DNA of 26,287 nt from an uncultured Verrucomicrobiales bacterium (lineage in GTDB: Bacteria; Verrucomicrobiota; Verrucomicrobiia; Verrucomicrobiales; Akkermansiaceae), in NCBI GenBank assembly GCA_937905985.1, contig CALCWC010000141.1:1-26287 (forward strand), written 5' to 3'. Numbering within the stretch: position 1 is the first letter of the stretch; each line of letters opens with the position of its first letter. Both the position numbers and the translations under genes were made by a program. Positions 7,123-14,455 of the stretch are shown here, one piece after another. The notes beneath the pieces are model-generated. The model saw only the letters and a program-made list of their open reading frames with translations, ran no database searches and had not been told where the DNA came from.

Positions 7123-7686
7123 CTATGCAACCTTTGGTTTCACAGCCGCCTTGCGCTTTTTGCGGCGCGGCTTGCGCTTGGATTTGGCCTTCCGCATGCG
7201 CTGCGCTTCAACCTGGATTAGCATGAGCGCAAACATGGACTCCGCATCCACTTTCACGGCAGAGGCCTCCGATACCGAGGCCGCCACTTGTATCATCTTC
7301 TGAATGACCGTGGCGTACTCCTCCGCATCCAAACCAATCTGCGCCTCGTCCATGAGTGCCAACAGCTTCATCAGCCCGCGGTAGAAGCACAGCCAGTTCT
7401 CACCGGGGCCGGCGGGCAGGCTTGTCATCAGTTCGTCCGGCAGGGTGTTGAGCGCCCGCTCCAGCTTCTTGAGCCGAGCCTTGCGGTACAGCGTGTTGTC
7501 CTGGCTCACCGCTGCATCCAGCAGGTAGCGTACATGGCTTTCGAACTCGCCGTAGGCGTGAAGCGTGTCCACGGGAACATGCCCGGGCTCCGGCACCGCG
7601 CCGCCACGCGCCGCCGCCTCTTCAAACAGGCGCTCCAGCACCAGTAGTCGGCCTTTCGCCGTGAGTTCTTCCCTTTCGAACAGCAT
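7123..7686 (-). CDS. Hypothetical protein with strongly basic C-terminal tail
   Basis: A protein of 187 residues from the ATG at 7686; the frame begins 6 codons earlier at a TTG that overlaps the predicted -10 box and is therefore unlikely. The body is mostly helical in character, with alternating charged and leucine-rich stretches (LVLERLFEEAAARGG, ARLKKLERALNTLPDEL) and no signal peptide or membrane segment. The last 22 residues are almost entirely Lys, Arg, Ala, Pro and Val (KSKRKPRRKKRKAAVKPKVA), resembling histone-H1-like or nucleic-acid-binding tails. I do not recognise a family. The basic tail suggests nucleic-acid or ribosome association, which is inference only. It has its own promoter, divergent from dxr, and converges on the recombinase. 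Confidence 0.75.
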   Translation of the reverse strand: MLFEREELTAKGRLLVLERLFEEAAARGGAVPEPGHVPVDTLHAYGEFESHVRYLLDAAVSQDNTLYRKARLKKLERALNTLPDELMTSLPAGPGENWLCFYRGLMKLLALMDEAQIGLDAEEYATVIQKMIQVAASVSEASAVKVDAESMFALMLIQVEAQRMRKAKSKRKPRRKKRKAAVKPKVA

Positions 7687-7694
7687 CTGCCGCC

Positions 7695-7723
7695 ATTCTA
7701 CCAATTCTTGCTTCCTTGTGCAA
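7695..7723 (-). promoter_or_regulatory. Predicted promoter of the basic-tailed hypothetical gene
   Basis: On the minus strand TTGCAC (7718-7723) and TAGAAT (7695-7700) have a 17-bp spacer. The transcript start should fall near 7688, so the ATG at 7686 would be essentially leaderless. Confidence 0.6.
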
Positions 7724-7763
7724 GCGGCTTATGTTAAACATTCCGGCTCACACGGCTTATTCC

Positions 7764-7792
7764 TTGCATTTCGTACCCTGAGGTCATATAAT
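7764..7792 (+). promoter_or_regulatory. Strong predicted promoter of dxr
   Basis: TTGCAT (7764-7769), 17 bp, and a perfect TATAAT (7787-7792). The ATG at 7791 overlaps the -10 box, so translation must begin at the next in-frame ATG (7803), about 4 nt after the predicted transcript start. Confidence 0.7.
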
Positions 7793-7802
7793 GGGCGCGT
7801 CC

Positions 7803-8972
7803 ATGAAAAAGCGTCGCGTCGTTATTCTCGGTTCCACTGGCAGCATCGGCACCAGCGCCCTCAAGGTGGCGCGGGATATCCCGGAGCGCATGGAGGTGGT
7901 TGGCCTGGCCGCCCACTCCAATATCTCAAAGTTGGCGGAACAGGCTAGGGAATTCGGCGTGAAGCACGTTTGCATCTTTGATGAATCCAAAGCTGCGGAG
8001 CTGGAGAAGATGCTGCCGGGCGTGGCCGTGGTCACCGGGCTGGACGGCCTGTGCGAGCTGGCGCGCCTGGAGGGGGCGGACATGGTGCTGGTGTCCATCA
8101 TCGGCACGGCGGGGCTCAAGCCAACGCTGGAGGCCATTGATGCCGGCAAGGACCTGGCCATCGCCTCCAAGGAAATCTTGGTGATGGCAGGCGAGGTGGT
8201 GATGCAGCGCGCGGCGGAGAAAGGCATCAGCGTGCTGCCGGTGGACAGCGAGCACAACGCCATCTTCCAATGCCTGCAGGGCAACCATGGCGGGGCAGGG
8301 GCCGTGAACCGCCTCATCCTCACCGCCAGCGGCGGCCCCTTCCGCACTTGGCCCGCCGAAAAGCTTGCGGAGGTCACCCTGGAGCAGGCCCTGGCCCACC
8401 CCACCTGGAAGATGGGCCGCAAAATCACCATCGATTGCGCCACCCTCTTCAACAAGGGGCTGGAGATGATCGAGGCCCGCTGGCTCTTCAACATCCCCAT
8501 GGAGCGCGTGGACGTCATCGTGCACCCCCAGAGCATCGTCCACTCCCTGGTGGAGTACCGCGACGGCTCCATCCTGGCCCAGCTGAGCAGCAGCGACATG
8601 TGCTTCCCCATCCAGTACGCCGTCACCTGGCCGGACAGGATTGAAAACTCCCTGCCGCACCTGGACCTGGCCGCACTTGCCAGCCTGAAGTTCGAGGCCC
8701 CGCGCTGGAACGATTTCCCCGCGCTCAACCTGGCCCGCCAGGCCGGCCTCACCGGCGGCACCATGCCCGCCATGTTCAACGCCGCCAACGAGGTGGCCGT
8801 CCAGGCCTTCATCGACGGCCGCATCTCCTTCCCCGGCATCTGGCAGACCGTGGAGAAGGCTCTCTCCAACCTCTCCCCACGCCCCTACCACGGCCAGCTC
8901 TCCATCATCCTGGAGGACGACGCCGCCGCCCGCGAGGAGACCCTGCGGATTCTCTCCGCCCCCGCGCGCTGA
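7803..8972 (+). CDS. dxr: 1-deoxy-D-xylulose 5-phosphate reductoisomerase
   Basis: This 389-residue enzyme converts DXP to MEP with NADPH, the committed step of the non-mevalonate isoprenoid pathway that ultimately feeds UppS. Visible signatures: the nucleotide-binding GSTGSIGTS near residue 10, ASKEILVMAG (Lys123; the usual form is ANKESLV, so Asn and Ser are replaced), the metal ligands Asp148 and Glu150 in LPVDSEHNAIFQ, LTASGGPF, HPTWKMGRKITIDCATLFNKGLEMIEA with further metal and substrate residues, and the C-terminal helical domain with MFNAANEVAVQAF. The length is normal. The start is fixed by the promoter: the apparent first ATG at 7791 lies inside the -10 box. It is monocistronic, with a possible terminator after it. 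Confidence 0.95.
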   Translation: MKKRRVVILGSTGSIGTSALKVARDIPERMEVVGLAAHSNISKLAEQAREFGVKHVCIFDESKAAELEKMLPGVAVVTGLDGLCELARLEGADMVLVSIIGTAGLKPTLEAIDAGKDLAIASKEILVMAGEVVMQRAAEKGISVLPVDSEHNAIFQCLQGNHGGAGAVNRLILTASGGPFRTWPAEKLAEVTLEQALAHPTWKMGRKITIDCATLFNKGLEMIEARWLFNIPMERVDVIVHPQSIVHSLVEYRDGSILAQLSSSDMCFPIQYAVTWPDRIENSLPHLDLAALASLKFEAPRWNDFPALNLARQAGLTGGTMPAMFNAANEVAVQAFIDGRISFPGIWQTVEKALSNLSPRPYHGQLSIILEDDAAAREETLRILSAPAR

Positions 8973-8979
8973 AGCGGCC

Positions 8980-9011
8980 GTTCAAAGCGCGTCCGTTCTG
9001 AACCCTTTTTT
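8980..9011 (+). terminator. Possible rho-independent terminator after dxr
   Basis: GTTCA (8980-8984) can pair with TGAAC (8999-9003), followed after CC by six T residues (9006-9011). The stem is only 5 bp and the loop 14 nt, so this is a weak prediction. It overlaps no gene and sits immediately before the next promoter. Confidence 0.35.
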
Positions 9012-9013
9012 CC

Positions 9014-9042
9014 TTGACCAATCTGCAGCCATGCCGTAGAAT
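9014..9042 (+). promoter_or_regulatory. Predicted promoter of the ATP-grasp gene
   Basis: TTGACC (9014-9019) and TAGAAT (9037-9042), each 5 of 6 to consensus, with a 17-bp spacer. The predicted transcript start near 9049 leaves a leader of about 3 nt before the ATG at 9052. Confidence 0.65.
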
Positions 9043-9051
9043 CGAACCGCT

Positions 9052-10215
9052 ATGCTGCGGAACGAGTGGAATGCAATCGCCTTGAACGTGGATGAAAAGT
9101 CTCCGCGGCGCAATGAGGCCGCCCTTGCAGAACGCCAGCTCGCCTACACACAAAAAATTTTGGAAAAGGCGGACCTGATAAGGGAATATTGGTCGAAAAT
9201 CCCTGATGAAAACAAGAAATCCTTCCACCAGGTGATGGCCGACTTCATGGCTCTGGTATGGCACTACTATGCAATAGACAATGCCACATACCGTTTTTGG
9301 GGAAAAATGGATGAATGCATACTGGGTTACTTTGGGCAACGCATGTACAAAAATGATATTGCTTCCCTTTCATGGCAACGCGAATGGGAACGCTTCCACC
9401 TTGAGGCAGAAAAGAGCAATAGGGAACTAATTTGCATAATTGACAACAAAAGACGATTTCGAGAATATTTCGGAGGTCACGGTTTGCCGGTATGTCTGCG
9501 GTTAGGGACGCTGGAAGTTCAGAATGAAGAACTAACGTACAGGGACGCTGCAGGAACCGAACACCCTGTCGCATCACTATGGAATGGACGTGAAAGCATC
9601 TTTTGCAAACCAGAATTAGAGAGCCAGGGAAGGGGGTGCTTTAGGTTGGACCTGATTTCCGGACAATACGTAGTGGACGGGAAAAAGTATGGGGAACAGG
9701 ATTTGAAAGCTCTTTTCGAGCAACCACGTTTGGTGGAGGAGGTTTTAGTCAACCATAATGTCTTGCATGCCTTGCATCCTGCTTCTCTCAACACATGCCG
9801 TTTTATCACCATACGGGAACATGACGGTGGGTTCCGTGTTCTGCGGGCGGTCATGAGGATGGGGGTGGGAGGGAGTACCGTGGACAACTGGTGCCACGGA
9901 GGTCTTGCCGTAGAAATCAAACCCGATGGTTGCCTGGCTGAGTTCGCCCAGTATGAGGATTACGCTATTCCAGACACAAGATTCCACCCGGATAGTGGTA
10001 TTGTTTTTCAGGAAGTCAAGATCCCGTATTACAGTGAGGCTGTTGAATTAGCTCTTGAAGCTCACCGCCTCTGCCGCGCAATGAAGAGCGTGGGGTGGGA
10101 TATCGCCATCACGAAAAATGGCCCTGTCTTAGTGGAAGGCAATGTTTTCTACGAGTCGTTCCAAGCGGTCTGCGGGGGCTTGCGTCCTGAAATGGCACGT
10201 TTTTTTGTTCAATAG
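9052..10215 (+). CDS. Sugar-transfer-associated ATP-grasp protein
   Basis: A 387-residue protein with the ATP-grasp fold typical of polysaccharide loci. Visible signatures: ESIFCKPELESQGRGC (the phosphate-binding lysine and glycine-rich loop), LVEEVLVNHNVLHALHPASLNTCRFITIRE, a run RMGVGGSTVDNWCHGGLAVEI, and near the C-terminus SVGWDIAITKNGPVLVEGN, where the Glu and Asn are typical metal ligands. Such enzymes ligate a carboxylate to an amine or similar nucleophile with ATP; in surface-glycan clusters they probably attach amino-acid-like groups to sugars, but the substrate here is unknown. The N-terminal 140 residues are mainly helical and carry no recognised motif. Base composition is visibly richer in A/T than the dxr gene before it, which suggests recent acquisition. 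Confidence 0.8.
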   Translation: MLRNEWNAIALNVDEKSPRRNEAALAERQLAYTQKILEKADLIREYWSKIPDENKKSFHQVMADFMALVWHYYAIDNATYRFWGKMDECILGYFGQRMYKNDIASLSWQREWERFHLEAEKSNRELICIIDNKRRFREYFGGHGLPVCLRLGTLEVQNEELTYRDAAGTEHPVASLWNGRESIFCKPELESQGRGCFRLDLISGQYVVDGKKYGEQDLKALFEQPRLVEEVLVNHNVLHALHPASLNTCRFITIREHDGGFRVLRAVMRMGVGGSTVDNWCHGGLAVEIKPDGCLAEFAQYEDYAIPDTRFHPDSGIVFQEVKIPYYSEAVELALEAHRLCRAMKSVGWDIAITKNGPVLVEGNVFYESFQAVCGGLRPEMARFFVQ

Positions 10216-10257
10216 AGCTGGAAAAATGTAAGCATCCAAGGAGCAGCCATGTAGGCG

Positions 10258-10464
10258 GATATACAGCAGCCGTATTACAAGGAAGCCGTGGACATGGTGA
10301 TAGAAGCCCATTCTCAGTGCAAGGAGTTGAGGAGTATAGGGTGGGACGTGGCCATCACCGGAGAGGGTCCCGTGTTGATCGAGGGGAATATCCATTATTC
10401 CATCAACCCTCTGTATGGCGGCCTGCGCCACGAGATGGTGAAGTACTTCACTCCTGCGGAGTGA
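10258..10464 (+). pseudogene. C-terminal remnant of a second ATP-grasp gene
   Basis: The plus frame from 10258 to the TGA at 10462-10464 gives 68 residues that align along their length with the last 68 or so of the preceding ATP-grasp protein: PYYKEAVDMVIEAHSQC, SIGWDVAITGEGPVLIEGN, YGGLRHEMVKYF. An in-frame TAG at 10252-10254 directly follows the only nearby ATG, so it cannot be a full gene. The DNA has diverged clearly from the intact copy, so this is not a fresh duplication; it is probably the residue of a tandem paralogue whose first 80 percent was deleted, possibly when the intact gene was inserted or recombined. It ends about 45 bp from the convergent ketoreductase gene. Confidence 0.85.
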
Positions 10465-10510
10465 GGTGCGCCCCAATTCCGGCCCGCACTCCGTACCCTC
10501 TTGCGGCCTC

Positions 10511-11257
10511 TCACCTGCGGGTGAGACCGCCGTCTACCGCATAGCAGGAACCGGTGATCCACGCTGCGGCGTCGGAGAGCAGGAAGGCTGCCAAATGGGC
10601 AACCTCCTCCGGCTGCCCGTACCGCCGGAGCGGGTAGTTCTGCATATCCTTGGCGTGCATTTCCTCATCAAGGGTGCCGCGGTGGATGAGCGGGGTTTCC
10701 ACCATGCCGGGCAGGATGCAGTTCGCCCGTATCAGCTTGGGTCCCAGCTCATGGGCAACCACCTTCATGTATGAAACCAGGGCACCCTTGCTGGCAGCGT
10801 ACATGGCCTGCCCGGTCTGCCCTGCAACGGCGGAGGCGGATGCCATATACACCACGGAAGCCCCCTTGCGGAGCTTGTGCTGTTTGAGCAGCGCCGCCTG
10901 CAAGAGCATGGGGGCCAAGAGGTTGGTATCCAGGATACGGGAGATTTCATCCCTCTTGAGGAAGGCGGTGGGTAGCGATTTGTTGATGCCGGCCACCATG
11001 GCCGCCCCGTCCAGCTTGGGCAGGCCGCCCGCAAGGAGGTCCAATCCCTCGTCCGTGCTGATATCCGCGGTCACGGCGGTATGGCCGGCTCCTTCCAGCA
11101 TGGCCATGGTTTCCTGCAGGCGTTCCCCGTTCCTGCCTGTGCAGACGAGTGTGGCACCGAGTTTGGAGCATTCAACGGCAATGGCCCTGCCAATGCCGGA
11201 GGAGGCACCGGTGACGAGGATGGTTTTCCCTTCAAGGGACATGGGGTTGTATGACAT
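10511..11257 (-). CDS. Short-chain dehydrogenase, FabG-like 3-oxoacyl-ACP reductase
   Basis: A 248-residue classical short-chain dehydrogenase/reductase. The Rossmann motif is TGASSGIG at residues 17-24, the active-site Ser lies in MASASAVAG (about 140-142), and the catalytic YAASK has Tyr153 and Lys157. The usual NAG motif reads VAG, and a C-terminal DGG motif (AVDGGLTRR) is present. The ATG at 11257 is chosen over the longer frame because the upstream part overlaps the preceding gene; the ATG five codons later is an alternative. It lies 16 bp after the KAS III-like gene and is last in the ACP operon, so by context it should reduce the 3-oxoacyl product of that synthase to a 3-hydroxyacyl chain. 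A sugar oxidoreductase role cannot be excluded. Confidence 0.88.
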   Translation of the reverse strand: MSYNPMSLEGKTILVTGASSGIGRAIAVECSKLGATLVCTGRNGERLQETMAMLEGAGHTAVTADISTDEGLDLLAGGLPKLDGAAMVAGINKSLPTAFLKRDEISRILDTNLLAPMLLQAALLKQHKLRKGASVVYMASASAVAGQTGQAMYAASKGALVSYMKVVAHELGPKLIRANCILPGMVETPLIHRGTLDEEMHAKDMQNYPLRRYGQPEEVAHLAAFLLSDAAAWITGSCYAVDGGLTRR

Positions 11258-11273
11258 GGCGGGAGAACGTGGC

Positions 11274-12344
11274 TTAGATGTCCATTTCAATCATGCGGCA
11301 GAAATCCAGGGGGCCGAGGTCAATGATGGTGGCGCTCCAGATGAGCCCCTCTCCGAAAGCAGCCAGGCAAAGCGGAATAGTTTCCGTTTCCGGGCGCCGG
11401 CCGAGGTTGAAGGTGATATCGTTCGGGATGGTGGAGCTGGCGGAGTTGCCGAGGTTCTCCACCACGTTGGCAGGCATCTTCTCCGTGGAGACTCCCACTT
11501 TCTTGGCAAGCCTGGTGAGCACGAACTTGTTGGGCTGGTGCACCATGAAGTACTCCACGTCGTCAAAGGTCTTGCCGCAATGCTCGAACAGCTCCCCGAA
11601 CATGGAGGGCACGCGGGTCATGACGAAGTTGAAGATGTCGTCCCCCTTCATGCGGATGTGGTGGCGGCTCATGATGTTGCCGGTGCCGTCGTCCACCATG
11701 CGGATGGAGTCCTCGTTGGCCTGCTCCTTGAGGCCTCCTGCGGGCATGCAGATGCTCAGGGCGCCGGTGCCGTCCATCTTGAGGAACTGGTGGATATCCG
11801 CGCTGGGTTTGTTCTCCACAATGGTGATGGTGGCGGCGTCTCCCATGAGGGGGTAGGACGAGCGGTCCTTGTAGGAGTGGGTGCGGCTTTCGATATCCGC
11901 CGTCACCACGGCCACCTTCCTGATTTCCGGCTGTTCCAGCAGCATGAAGGCCTGGGAGAGCCCCACCATGTAGCCGGCGCAACCCTGGTTGATATCCAGG
12001 CAAAGCATATCGTGCTTGAGCCCCAGCATGCCCTGGATGACGTTGCTGGTGGGCGGCACGGGGTAGTCCGGGGAGTTGGTGAGCAGGACGAGGGCATCGA
12101 TATCCTCCCTCTTGAGCCAGCCCTGTTCAAAGAGGTGGTTGAAGCCGTGGCAGATGAGGTCGGAAATGCAGGCGTCCCTGCTTTTGCAGAGGCGGTGCTT
12201 GTTGTAGCCCATCACCTTCTTGAGCTGCATGCATTGGGCCGCCGTGAAGGAATAGTTCGGGATTTCATCGTCAAAGGCCACCTCGTTGGATGGCACAACG
12301 GAAAGGATGCCCGTGATTTGCTTGTTCTTGTAGTGGAGGTACAT
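11274..12344 (-). CDS. KAS III-like 3-oxoacyl-ACP synthase
   Basis: A 356-residue thiolase-fold condensing enzyme of the FabH type. The triad is complete: Cys122 in DINQGCAGYMVGL, His269 in FMVHQPNKF, and Asn300 in ENLGNSASSTIP. KAS III enzymes condense a short acyl starter with malonyl-ACP to give a 3-oxoacyl-ACP. Start: the frame continues 66 codons further into the neighbouring ligase gene, but the ATG at 12344, 16 bp after that gene's stop, gives a normal N-terminus. It is third in an operon with a free ACP, an ACP-fused acyl-adenylating enzyme and a ketoreductase. No dehydratase or enoyl reductase is present, so the expected product of the set is a 3-hydroxyacyl chain rather than a saturated one. 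It is longer than housekeeping FabH (about 320). Confidence 0.9.
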   Translation of the reverse strand: MYLHYKNKQITGILSVVPSNEVAFDDEIPNYSFTAAQCMQLKKVMGYNKHRLCKSRDACISDLICHGFNHLFEQGWLKREDIDALVLLTNSPDYPVPPTSNVIQGMLGLKHDMLCLDINQGCAGYMVGLSQAFMLLEQPEIRKVAVVTADIESRTHSYKDRSSYPLMGDAATITIVENKPSADIHQFLKMDGTGALSICMPAGGLKEQANEDSIRMVDDGTGNIMSRHHIRMKGDDIFNFVMTRVPSMFGELFEHCGKTFDDVEYFMVHQPNKFVLTRLAKKVGVSTEKMPANVVENLGNSASSTIPNDITFNLGRRPETETIPLCLAAFGEGLIWSATIIDLGPLDFCRMIEMDI

Positions 12345-12360
12345 GGCGTTGGTGAAAACG

Positions 12361-14127
12361 TTAGACGAGCCTGCGCTGGAGCTTCCCGGATTCCGTTTTG
12401 GGCAGGGAATCCCGCCACTCGATGACGGCGGGCACCTTGTAGGCCTCTGCCTGCGCCGCCACGGCAGCGCGCAGGGTGGCATCGGCGGGATGCGGCGTGC
12501 CGTCCGATACCAGCACGGCGCGCACCACTTCCCCCAGCACACCCCGGGGATCCGGTGCAGGCACGCAGGCGGCTTCCGCCACGCCGGGAATGGAGCAGAG
12601 TATTCCCTCCACCTCGTCCGGGCTCACCTTTTTGCCGCCCGTGTTGATGATGTCCTTCGTGCGGCTGAGAACGTGCAGGTAGCCGTCTGCATCAAGCATT
12701 CCCCAATCCCCGGTGCGGAAATATTCCCCGTGGCGGCAGGCGGCGGCAGGCTGGTTCAGGTAGGCCGCGACCACATGGTCCCCCTTGATGCAGATTTCCC
12801 CTTCCTCGCCCGTCTGCACGGGAGTTCCCTCCGGTGAAAGGATGGAGATTTGCACGTGGGGTGCGGGCAGCCCCGCGCTGTCCAGATGGCCGCTCTGGGA
12901 ATGGAATTCAATGAAGGCGGAGCGGGAGGCCTCCGTGAGCCCGTAGTGCATGCAGATGCGCGCGTGCGGGAAAAGCTCCATCAGGTGGCGGCGGGTTGCC
13001 GTGCCCATGGCGGCACTGCCAATCTCAATGTAGCGCAGGGATGCGGCGTGCGCCGCCAGGGCATCGCCGCTCATCTTTTGCAGGTACGCCCAGGCGGCCG
13101 GCACAAACGCCAGGCCGGTGGCACGATACTGGTCCATGGCGGCGAACAGGAGCTTGGGATTGCTGAACCCCGGCACCGGCACCAGCGTGCCGCCTGCCGC
13201 CAGCACGCAGCGGGAGCGCCCCATGCCGAAGGAATGGCATATCGGCAGCGCCAGCACTTCCACATCATCTGCGCAGGTGCCGATGAACGAGTTGATTTGC
13301 CAGGCCGCCGCCGCCAGGTTTGCGTGGGTGAGCGGCACTCCCTTGGGCTCGCCGGTTGTTCCAGTGGTGAACATGATGTCCGCCACGGCTTCCATGGGCG
13401 GGGCTGCCAGTTCCATATCGGGGGCAAACTGCTCCAACCCGATTTCATCAAAGCGGGCATCCGCTTTCAGACCGGAGCCCAGGCAAAGCGCGGGGTGCGT
13501 CTGCCCGAAAACATAGTTGAGTCTCTCTTCCCTGGTGGAGGCATCCAGGTTGAGCACGGCGGCTCCCATCAGGTGCGCGCCGAAGTAGCAGTGGTAGAAC
13601 TCCTTGGTCTTCTCTGCATACAGGGCCACCACATCGCCGGGTTTCACGCCCTTCTGCCGCAGGTAGGCGGCGGCCGAGCGCATGCCCAGCACCAGCTGCC
13701 GGTAGGTCACGGCATCGTGTTCGAATACAATCGCCGCCTTGGCAGGGTGCTCATCCGCGCGCTGCCGGATGGTGAGCACCACGGGCTGGCGGTTGTACGC
13801 CGGCAGGGCAGGCGCGGCCGGCGTGTCTGCAACCGCTTCCGCCGCGCGGGAACACACCGCCGCCGGAACCGGCTCCGCCGCAGGGACGGGGGAAACGTCA
13901 CCCCCTCCGGCAAAGGCTATAATCTGCCCGATGGTGGACAGCTCCATCATCCGCTCCTCCGGCACGTTGAACCCGAACTCGTCCTCCAGCGTGGTCATGA
14001 TGGCCATCTGGGCCAGCGAGTCCCACTGCGGGATATCTCCCACCCCCAAAGTGTCGGGCAAGGAGCCGGCCGGTATCTCCAGGATGCCGGCTATCATCTC
14101 CCGTATTTCTGCAGGAGAAGCGGCCAT
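12361..14127 (-). CDS. Acyl carrier protein fused to AMP-dependent acyl ligase
   Basis: A 588-residue two-domain enzyme. Residues 1-75 form an acyl carrier domain with the phosphopantetheine-bearing Ser37 in QWDSLAQM. An Ala/Pro-rich linker (about 76-112) leads to an acyl-adenylating domain: TTGTTGEPKG at 254-263, HYGLTEAS, YFRTGDWG, the hinge region LSRTKDIINTGGKKVSPDEVE, and the catalytic Lys582 in LPKTESGKLQRR. This family activates carboxylic acids as acyl-AMP and loads them onto a thiol, here presumably the fused carrier or the free ACP encoded next door. The start at 14127 lies 4 bp after the ACP stop. By context it supplies the starter acyl-thioester for the KAS III-like enzyme; the acid used is unknown. 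Confidence 0.9.
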   Translation of the reverse strand: MAASPAEIREMIAGILEIPAGSLPDTLGVGDIPQWDSLAQMAIMTTLEDEFGFNVPEERMMELSTIGQIIAFAGGGDVSPVPAAEPVPAAVCSRAAEAVADTPAAPALPAYNRQPVVLTIRQRADEHPAKAAIVFEHDAVTYRQLVLGMRSAAAYLRQKGVKPGDVVALYAEKTKEFYHCYFGAHLMGAAVLNLDASTREERLNYVFGQTHPALCLGSGLKADARFDEIGLEQFAPDMELAAPPMEAVADIMFTTGTTGEPKGVPLTHANLAAAAWQINSFIGTCADDVEVLALPICHSFGMGRSRCVLAAGGTLVPVPGFSNPKLLFAAMDQYRATGLAFVPAAWAYLQKMSGDALAAHAASLRYIEIGSAAMGTATRRHLMELFPHARICMHYGLTEASRSAFIEFHSQSGHLDSAGLPAPHVQISILSPEGTPVQTGEEGEICIKGDHVVAAYLNQPAAACRHGEYFRTGDWGMLDADGYLHVLSRTKDIINTGGKKVSPDEVEGILCSIPGVAEAACVPAPDPRGVLGEVVRAVLVSDGTPHPADATLRAAVAAQAEAYKVPAVIEWRDSLPKTESGKLQRRLV

Positions 14128-14131
14128 GGTG

Positions 14132-14359
14132 TCACTGTTTGGCTTCAATGAGCTTCACGATGTCGCCGAGCGTGTTGAGCCCGCGGAATTCCACGGAATC
14201 AATGGCCACGCCGTACTCGTCGTCAATCATGGCAACGGTGGAGAGGTGGGCGAGGGAATCCCACTCGTCATAGCTCCTGAACTCGTCGTCCAGGGAAAGC
14301 TCGCGGTCCTCTATATCGAGGATGTCCTTCATCTGTTCCAGGAATGCTTGAGTATCCAT
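14132..14359 (-). CDS. Stand-alone acyl carrier protein
   Basis: A 75-residue acidic carrier protein with the phosphopantetheine attachment Ser35 in DEWDSLAHL, and the usual length and helical pattern of ACPs. The frame extends 15 codons upstream to 14404, but that part covers the promoter, so the ATG at 14359 is the start. It is first in the operon ACP, ACP-ligase, KAS III-like synthase, ketoreductase, with 4-16 bp gaps. The sequence departs from housekeeping AcpP (the attachment motif is WDSLAHL rather than DSLDTVE), which supports a specialised role in this pathway rather than general fatty acid synthesis. Confidence 0.9.
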   Translation of the reverse strand: MDTQAFLEQMKDILDIEDRELSLDDEFRSYDEWDSLAHLSTVAMIDDEYGVAIDSVEFRGLNTLGDIVKLIEAKQ

Positions 14360-14394
14360 ATCCGTATGTGAAATGTGATTGATGGTGTGAACTG

Positions 14395-14424
14395 TATATA
14401 TCAACGGCAGCCCCCCCGTGTCAA
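14395..14424 (-). promoter_or_regulatory. Predicted promoter of the ACP operon, with G7 run in its spacer
   Basis: On the minus strand a perfect TTGACA (14419-14424) is followed by an 18-bp spacer and TATATA (14395-14400). The spacer contains seven consecutive G residues (C7 at 14411-14417 on the plus strand). Predicted transcript start is near 14388, giving a leader of about 29 nt. Loss of one G would give the optimal 17-bp spacing. Confidence 0.65.
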
Positions 14425-14455
14425 GCCAAACTTGGCACCGGCTCCCGCCGCCATG

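Noticed and set aside
10510..10525. Inverted repeat CTCACC-TGCG-GGTGAG at the end of the ketoreductase gene as a terminator
   Set aside because: It overlaps the last codons and no T run follows on the minus strand.
10650..12425. 591-codon open frame on the plus strand opposite the ketoreductase and KAS III genes
   Set aside because: It is antisense to two genes with complete active sites, its product is low-complexity and matches no family, and long antisense frames are expected in GC-rich DNA.
12850..14151. 433-codon plus-strand frame opposite the ACP-ligase gene
   Set aside because: Antisense to well-supported domains; product is repetitive Gly, His and Arg with no motif.
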